Below the pieces are notes generated by a model. It did not search any database and was not told the origin of the DNA. It saw only the letters and a list, made by a program, of their open reading frames with translations. From Candidatus Firestoneibacteriota bacterium (GTDB taxonomy: Bacteria > Oederibacteriota > JAAXVQ01 > JAUVAV01), in the NCBI GenBank assembly GCA_030635415.1, contig DAOVYW010000072.1, forward strand, positions 1 to 9,950: a stretch of 9,950 bases of DNA. Direction: 5' to 3'. The position numbers were made by a program, and so were the translations under genes. Below, in pieces: positions 7,801 through 9,950 of the stretch (the stretch's first letter is position 1; the number at the start of each line of letters is the position of its first letter).

Positions 7801-9950
7801 CTAAACTGGTCATTGGCGCCGGGGAAATGGTTCCAGTACGCGTCCACAGCATAAACCGTCACGCTAAAAGCCGCGCCTGCCTGCTGGGAGAGCGGTGTGC
7901 CCTCATACCCGTCGCCCATAAAAGAGGCAGTACTGCTATTGCCGATTCCGCCCGGCCTAAGCTGCAGGCCCGGCACTACGCAGAACATGCTGGCATAAGT
8001 ACTTACCGAGACATTGATGCCGCCGCTCTGCCCAATATGCCCGGTATGCGAGCTGGGCCTGTCCGCGGCCACGTCCGAGACAAACAGGAATCCTGAGCCG
8101 GCCCGGTATATCTGGGTGCTGAATGAGATCTGACCCGCATTAAATCCGCTGACGCTCCAGTTGGCTGTAAGGGAGGAATCCGTATAATTGACCGAACCGC
8201 TCGAGACCCAGAGCACACTCTCAGTGGGGGCCAAATAGTCCAATTCCGGGCAGGATAGGTAAACCGTGCCCGCATAATTGGTGACCGGGTTATAGTACTG
8301 GTCCTGGGCCGTGATTATGGTGTTAAAGGCATTGCCCGCGGTCTGGCCGGCACCGGCCGAAATCTCAAAGTGATCCAGCAGGGGATGGTGATGCACGGTA
8401 AAAACACCGGAAGTTCCCGGTATGAGCACTCCACCGCCCGAGGCCGTGATATCCTGCCTTGTGGTTGCTATGGTCAAGGTCTGGCTGAAATTAACCAGGC
8501 CGCTGACTGAATTTACCTGAGTGGGAACAGCCCCGGAATCAGCCACGGCAAATGATAAATTAATTGTCCGGTTGCCCTGAACCCCGGTCAGTTGGTTGGC
8601 ATACCCGTCACACACATAAATATTCATGCTAAAAGGCGCGCCCGCGGTCCTGGGATCCGGACTGGCTGTGTCGCGGCCCCACGCTCCACCGTGCTGCTCG
8701 CCCGGAGTATAGGTCTGGCCTGGCATAACCACGACATAGCGGGTTACGGCACTGGTATTGGCATTAACATTAAAGGTATTGGTGGATCCGGATACTGTTC
8801 CGCTGGTGGCTGTAATCTTGATGGTAAAACCAGCGCGGAAGATTTGGTAACTGCTCGTAGTCCAGTTGCCGTCACCGTTGAATTCGGAACCATTGATACT
8901 GGCCGGCAAATAAGAGCTGCTATGGAAAGGCGTGCCGCCCGAATCCACGGACAGGGTTACATCGGCAACCTCGCCGCCGCGGGTCACGATATTCCCATAG
9001 GCATCATAGGCTGTAATATCCAGAGTAAAACCAGTACCCGTGGTCTGCGGTGAGGAGATGGTATTAAATCCAAAAGAGGCATGGCTGGTATGCGTCATGG
9101 GAACATCATCCGTGTTTGGCGCAAAACCGCCACTAGTAGCTGTCAGGGTTTGGAAACCTGTCAACACCCGGCGGAGATCCACGTTAAACAGGGCAACTCC
9201 ACCGCTCATACTTTGGGGACTGTTAATTGAGCCTCCTCCACCCAGGTCCGTGGCGCTCAGATTAACTGACGCGCCGGAAGAGACCCGGTTCCAGTAATTA
9301 TCCGTAGCATATACTGATACAATGAAAGGCACACCCGCGGTCTGCTGATTCACGGCATTATAACGCCCCTCGCCGCTGGCAGCGCCCTCTCGCGGGATCT
9401 GGCCCGGGCCCATGATAATCAATTTTGTGGCTGCGCCGGCATTCACGGTAAAGGTACTGGAGGTGCTGTTAGTAATAGTCCCGGGATTGGGGCTGCAATT
9501 ATAGGCCTGAAGATAGATACCACTGCCATTATAATATAACTGAATCCGGGGATAAGCCACGCCATTTGAGAAGGTGACCGTATCCAGCAGCCCGGTGCTT
9601 GCGCCGTTCACGCCGCCGTTGGGCGAACGGAAAGAGACCGTGCCTTCAAAAGGCAGAACCGTGGTACCTATATTATCCCGCGCCGTGACAGTAACATAAT
9701 GGACACTCCCGGCATTCCAGGTTCCGGGCAAAGTAAACGCGAACTGCGTCAGGCGGAATACATGAAACATCTTTTGTCCGCCGGCAATACCCGTAGGATT
9801 GGTAGTGCTCGTGGATACTGTATAATCTCCCGTACCGCCCGGGGTCAGAGTAGTTGCAAATGGTGAATAACTGCTGTTGGTTACGCCGGAATTAGTCGTG
9901 TTTAGATTCTGAGCGCCAGAAAGGGGATTAAACAGGGACGTGGTATTAGC
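4563..9950 (-). CDS. Giant Ig-like repeat surface protein with FlgD-like C-terminal sorting/anchor domain (5' end outside window)
   Basis: The frame is open from the window edge to TAA at 4563-4565: 1795 residues visible, numbered here from the edge. The start is outside. The Met at residue 61 (position 9770) is internal, because the 60 codons before it are open and of the same Thr/Asn/Ser/Gly-rich type. Residues about 65-1470 are beta-rich modules with the hallmark TAG...(V/I)T(V/A)xAxDxYxN, typical of Ig/filamin-like adhesin repeats. Two types alternate (see separate entries). Residues about 1495-1585 form a divergent region. Residues about 1585-1698 resemble a bacterial Ig-like (invasin-type) domain with DANNNPVSS. 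Residues 1699-1795 are the FlgD-like C-terminal domain. No enzyme motif is seen. It is inferred to be an exported, surface-displayed stalk or adhesin; the ligand is unknown. About 15 cysteines is a notable number for a surface protein. It lies 202 bases upstream of the PorV-like gene on the same strand. Confidence 0.9.
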   Translation of the reverse strand, partial: ANTTSLFNPLSGAQNLNTTNSGVTNSSYSPFATTLTPGGTGDYTVSTSTTNPTGIAGGQKMFHVFRLTQFAFTLPGTWNAGSVHYVTVTARDNIGTTVLPFEGTVSFRSPNGGVNGASTGLLDTVTFSNGVAYPRIQLYYNGSGIYLQAYNCSPNPGTITNSTSSTFTVNAGAATKLIIMGPGQIPREGAASGEGRYNAVNQQTAGVPFIVSVYATDNYWNRVSSGASVNLSATDLGGGGSINSPQSMSGGVALFNVDLRRVLTGFQTLTATSGGFAPNTDDVPMTHTSHASFGFNTISSPQTTGTGFTLDITAYDAYGNIVTRGGEVADVTLSVDSGGTPFHSSSYLPASINGSEFNGDGNWTTSSYQIFRAGFTIKITATSGTVSGSTNTFNVNANTSAVTRYVVVMPGQTYTPGEQHGGAWGRDTASPDPRTAGAPFSMNIYVCDGYANQLTGVQGNRTINLSFAVADSGAVPTQVNSVSGLVNFSQTLTIATTRQDITASGGGVLIPGTSGVFTVHHHPLLDHFEISAGAGQTAGNAFNTIITAQDQYYNPVTNYAGTVYLSCPELDYLAPTESVLWVSSGSVNYTDSSLTANWSVSGFNAGQISFSTQIYRAGSGFLFVSDVAADRPSSHTGHIGQSGGINVSVSTYASMFCVVPGLQLRPGGIGNSSTASFMGDGYEGTPLSQQAGAAFSVTVYAVDAYWNHFPGANDQFSTTTSLPNQSIISPNIDEEDTGPANNSLEGGMKRINITILIDADFTITIDCLTQGVNTYLTPYTIYAFALDYFVIEPNGLAMPALWTAGIPNWVTITAYEAADDIATTFDGSAELRSTLDHDDTLRAISPISVTFTAGVWAGNITLYRANMHPTQSNNFSVVFGSLVEGSTNFSVVPALPDRLLIVESGGMDYKPGISPDIDPADEFGVQGQPAIQTAGQAITKIEFFLCDEYWNKVTETAAPYDANGQITIECSDGNPYPAELGAQSFSGGSVNVDLTGGVYTASNSFILYNVYGQAGQSIRVTKASGETPYELGVNKNRVPIKHAEPGEGFTLHMEELIWIAGQPHDITVTAIDAYGNTLDSINGASPMATYESVDITVNTDIGSKSIWPVKVGTLEATKWQEGVSNPTVYCYKKATGAGQFITATNDFGAGPRSGQSPNFTVDPDSYARLVPIITGMNTPDTPGAGGTYIDPYGTNYPASPPPPSASVFNNFGMPGAQTAGVNIGLQAYSCDIYGNMVKEPDTEVSMTSTDRFAYNPGNDNVEPTDGYANFSGMFAFHTRDNESPTTTITVAATTLTAIADGTTPYITVNPNVFHGLQVLAPGLVAVEGSGNTNCTGINPVGFGGWYSGVTPTDPTFAMNAYNGSAQFAGAYFVVTVQAADLFGNFVPTAANNTIRLNSDDLNSNSEPYSSSYLESVLSGGRAWFNCQQRTEGPRSLKPSDQIDSGICDGDDPDKSQAVVRIVQAGETKFAVLVEGVAFEDNTPVYVEACPNTFTMCVEVRYTGTGEIVATAQSFVMEPMLDLGSPPTPATGILGKTTGGTFQGVADIENQTYTQAENIYIRVRDAAGSEDPDMAFSPEIRVQASAPTRIEMRADTISYEQAGQTYYQIEANQKARVYADVYDANNNPVSSKVLSMLILDQELTSSTLGAPESLTTSAVGTAYSTFYAGAQNLQHIIQAAVQGVVGQLIMSVTVTSDGGVYPNPFNPLRGESAHIDYPLETDSEVKVLIYTLMGDLVWQTEFPAGDSQGGHAGVNSILWNGKNDNGVTIANGGYICVIKANDQEKYRFKIGVYKEK
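4857..5195 (-). other. Bacterial Ig-like (invasin-type) domain before the C-terminal module
   Basis: About residues 1585-1698: TRIEMRADTISYEQAGQTYY, then KARVYADVYDANNNPVSSKV and the closing strands LIMSVTVTSDGG. The 'V-D-x-N-x-NPV' turn is that of Ig-like domains in invasin/intimin-type proteins. It differs from the A and B modules and probably links the stalk to the C-terminal domain. Confidence 0.5.
5560..9431 (-). repeat. Six A-type modules of the giant protein
   Basis: Each begins with a strand and a PG (LIIMGPGQ, YVVVMPGQ, FCVVPGLQ, LLIVESGG, VPIITGMN, LQVLAPGL), then a variable Gly/Pro-rich loop, then [QR]-TAG-like anchor, a strand, and D-x-[YF]-x-N (DNYWN, DGYAN, DAYWN, DEYWN, DIYGN, DLFGN). 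A later 'sGG-x-(a/v)-xF' strand follows (SMSGGVALF, SVSGLVNF, SLEGGM, SFSGGSVNV, VLSGGRAWF). The TAG-equivalent anchors lie at 9333-9341, 8640-8648, 7875-7883, 7146-7154, 6291-6299 and 5844-5852, that is residues 204, 435, 690, 933, 1218 and 1367. Sequence identity between copies is low outside these anchors, so the duplications are old or selected to diverge. Confidence 0.75.
6460..9758 (-). repeat. Five B-type modules of the giant protein
   Basis: B modules start with an aromatic strand (LTQFAF, FGFNTI, LDHFEI, LDYFVI, FTLHME), a short linker without the Gly/Pro loop, then a TAG-like anchor (WNAGS, TTGTG, QTAGN, WTAGI, WIAGQ), TVTA-type strand and D-x-Y-x-N (DAYGN, DQYYN, DAYGN; degenerate DNIGT in the first and ADDIAT in the fourth). 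Anchors are at 9708-9716, 9036-9044, 8334-8342, 7536-7544 and 6768-6776 (residues 79, 303, 537, 803, 1059). Each is followed by one A module 125-159 residues later. Confidence 0.7.

Noticed and set aside
4563..9950. Long TAG/D-x-Y-x-N repeats as calcium-binding cadherin or RTX repeats
   Set aside because: No GGxGxDxUx nonapeptides and no regular cadherin DxNDN/LDRE motifs are present; the pattern fits Ig/filamin-like adhesin modules better.

Overview
The window holds three consecutive genes, all on the minus strand. Read in the direction of transcription (high to low coordinates) they are: a giant repetitive surface protein (4563-9950, its N-terminus lies beyond the window), a PorV/PorQ-like outer-membrane beta-barrel protein (3113-4360), and a very long tetratricopeptide-repeat (TPR) protein with a signal peptide (1-3011, its C-terminus lies beyond the window). 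Coding density is high. The only gaps are 101 bases (3012-3112) and 202 bases (4361-4562), so no stretch over 300 bases lacks a gene. I see no RNA gene, CRISPR array, transposase or integrase.

Organism: base composition is mid-GC by eye. The envelope is clearly diderm, because there are outer-membrane barrel signatures, Sec signal peptides and a FlgD-like C-terminal module of the 'PNPFNP ... WNGKNDNG' type on the surface protein. This mix of FlgD-like caps, PorV-like barrels, long TPR proteins and diversified Ig-like repeats is best known to me from uncultured candidate phyla (for example Omnitrophota, Elusimicrobiota and relatives) and the wider Bacteroidota/FCB world. The 202-base gap carries a compact palindromic interspersed repeat of a kind also common in such genomes. 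I cannot assign a phylum from this window alone.

How the genes may work together (inference): the giant protein would be exported across the outer membrane and displayed as a long stalk of Ig-like domains, with its FlgD-like C-terminal domain as sorting or anchoring module. The PorV-like barrel is the family that carries type IX (Por) secretion substrates in Bacteroidota, and here it bears its own FlgD-like cap resembling the one on the giant protein. The TPR protein would be a periplasmic scaffold. No type IX core gene (sov/sprA, porK-N, porU) is visible, so this remains a hypothesis from gene order and domain content.

The most striking internal structure is in the giant protein: two kinds of Ig-like module (here called B and A) alternate five times with a super-repeat of about 225-285 residues, then the pattern breaks with an extra A. 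The A modules carry a Gly/Pro-rich loop that becomes roughly twice as long from the N-terminal to the C-terminal copies.
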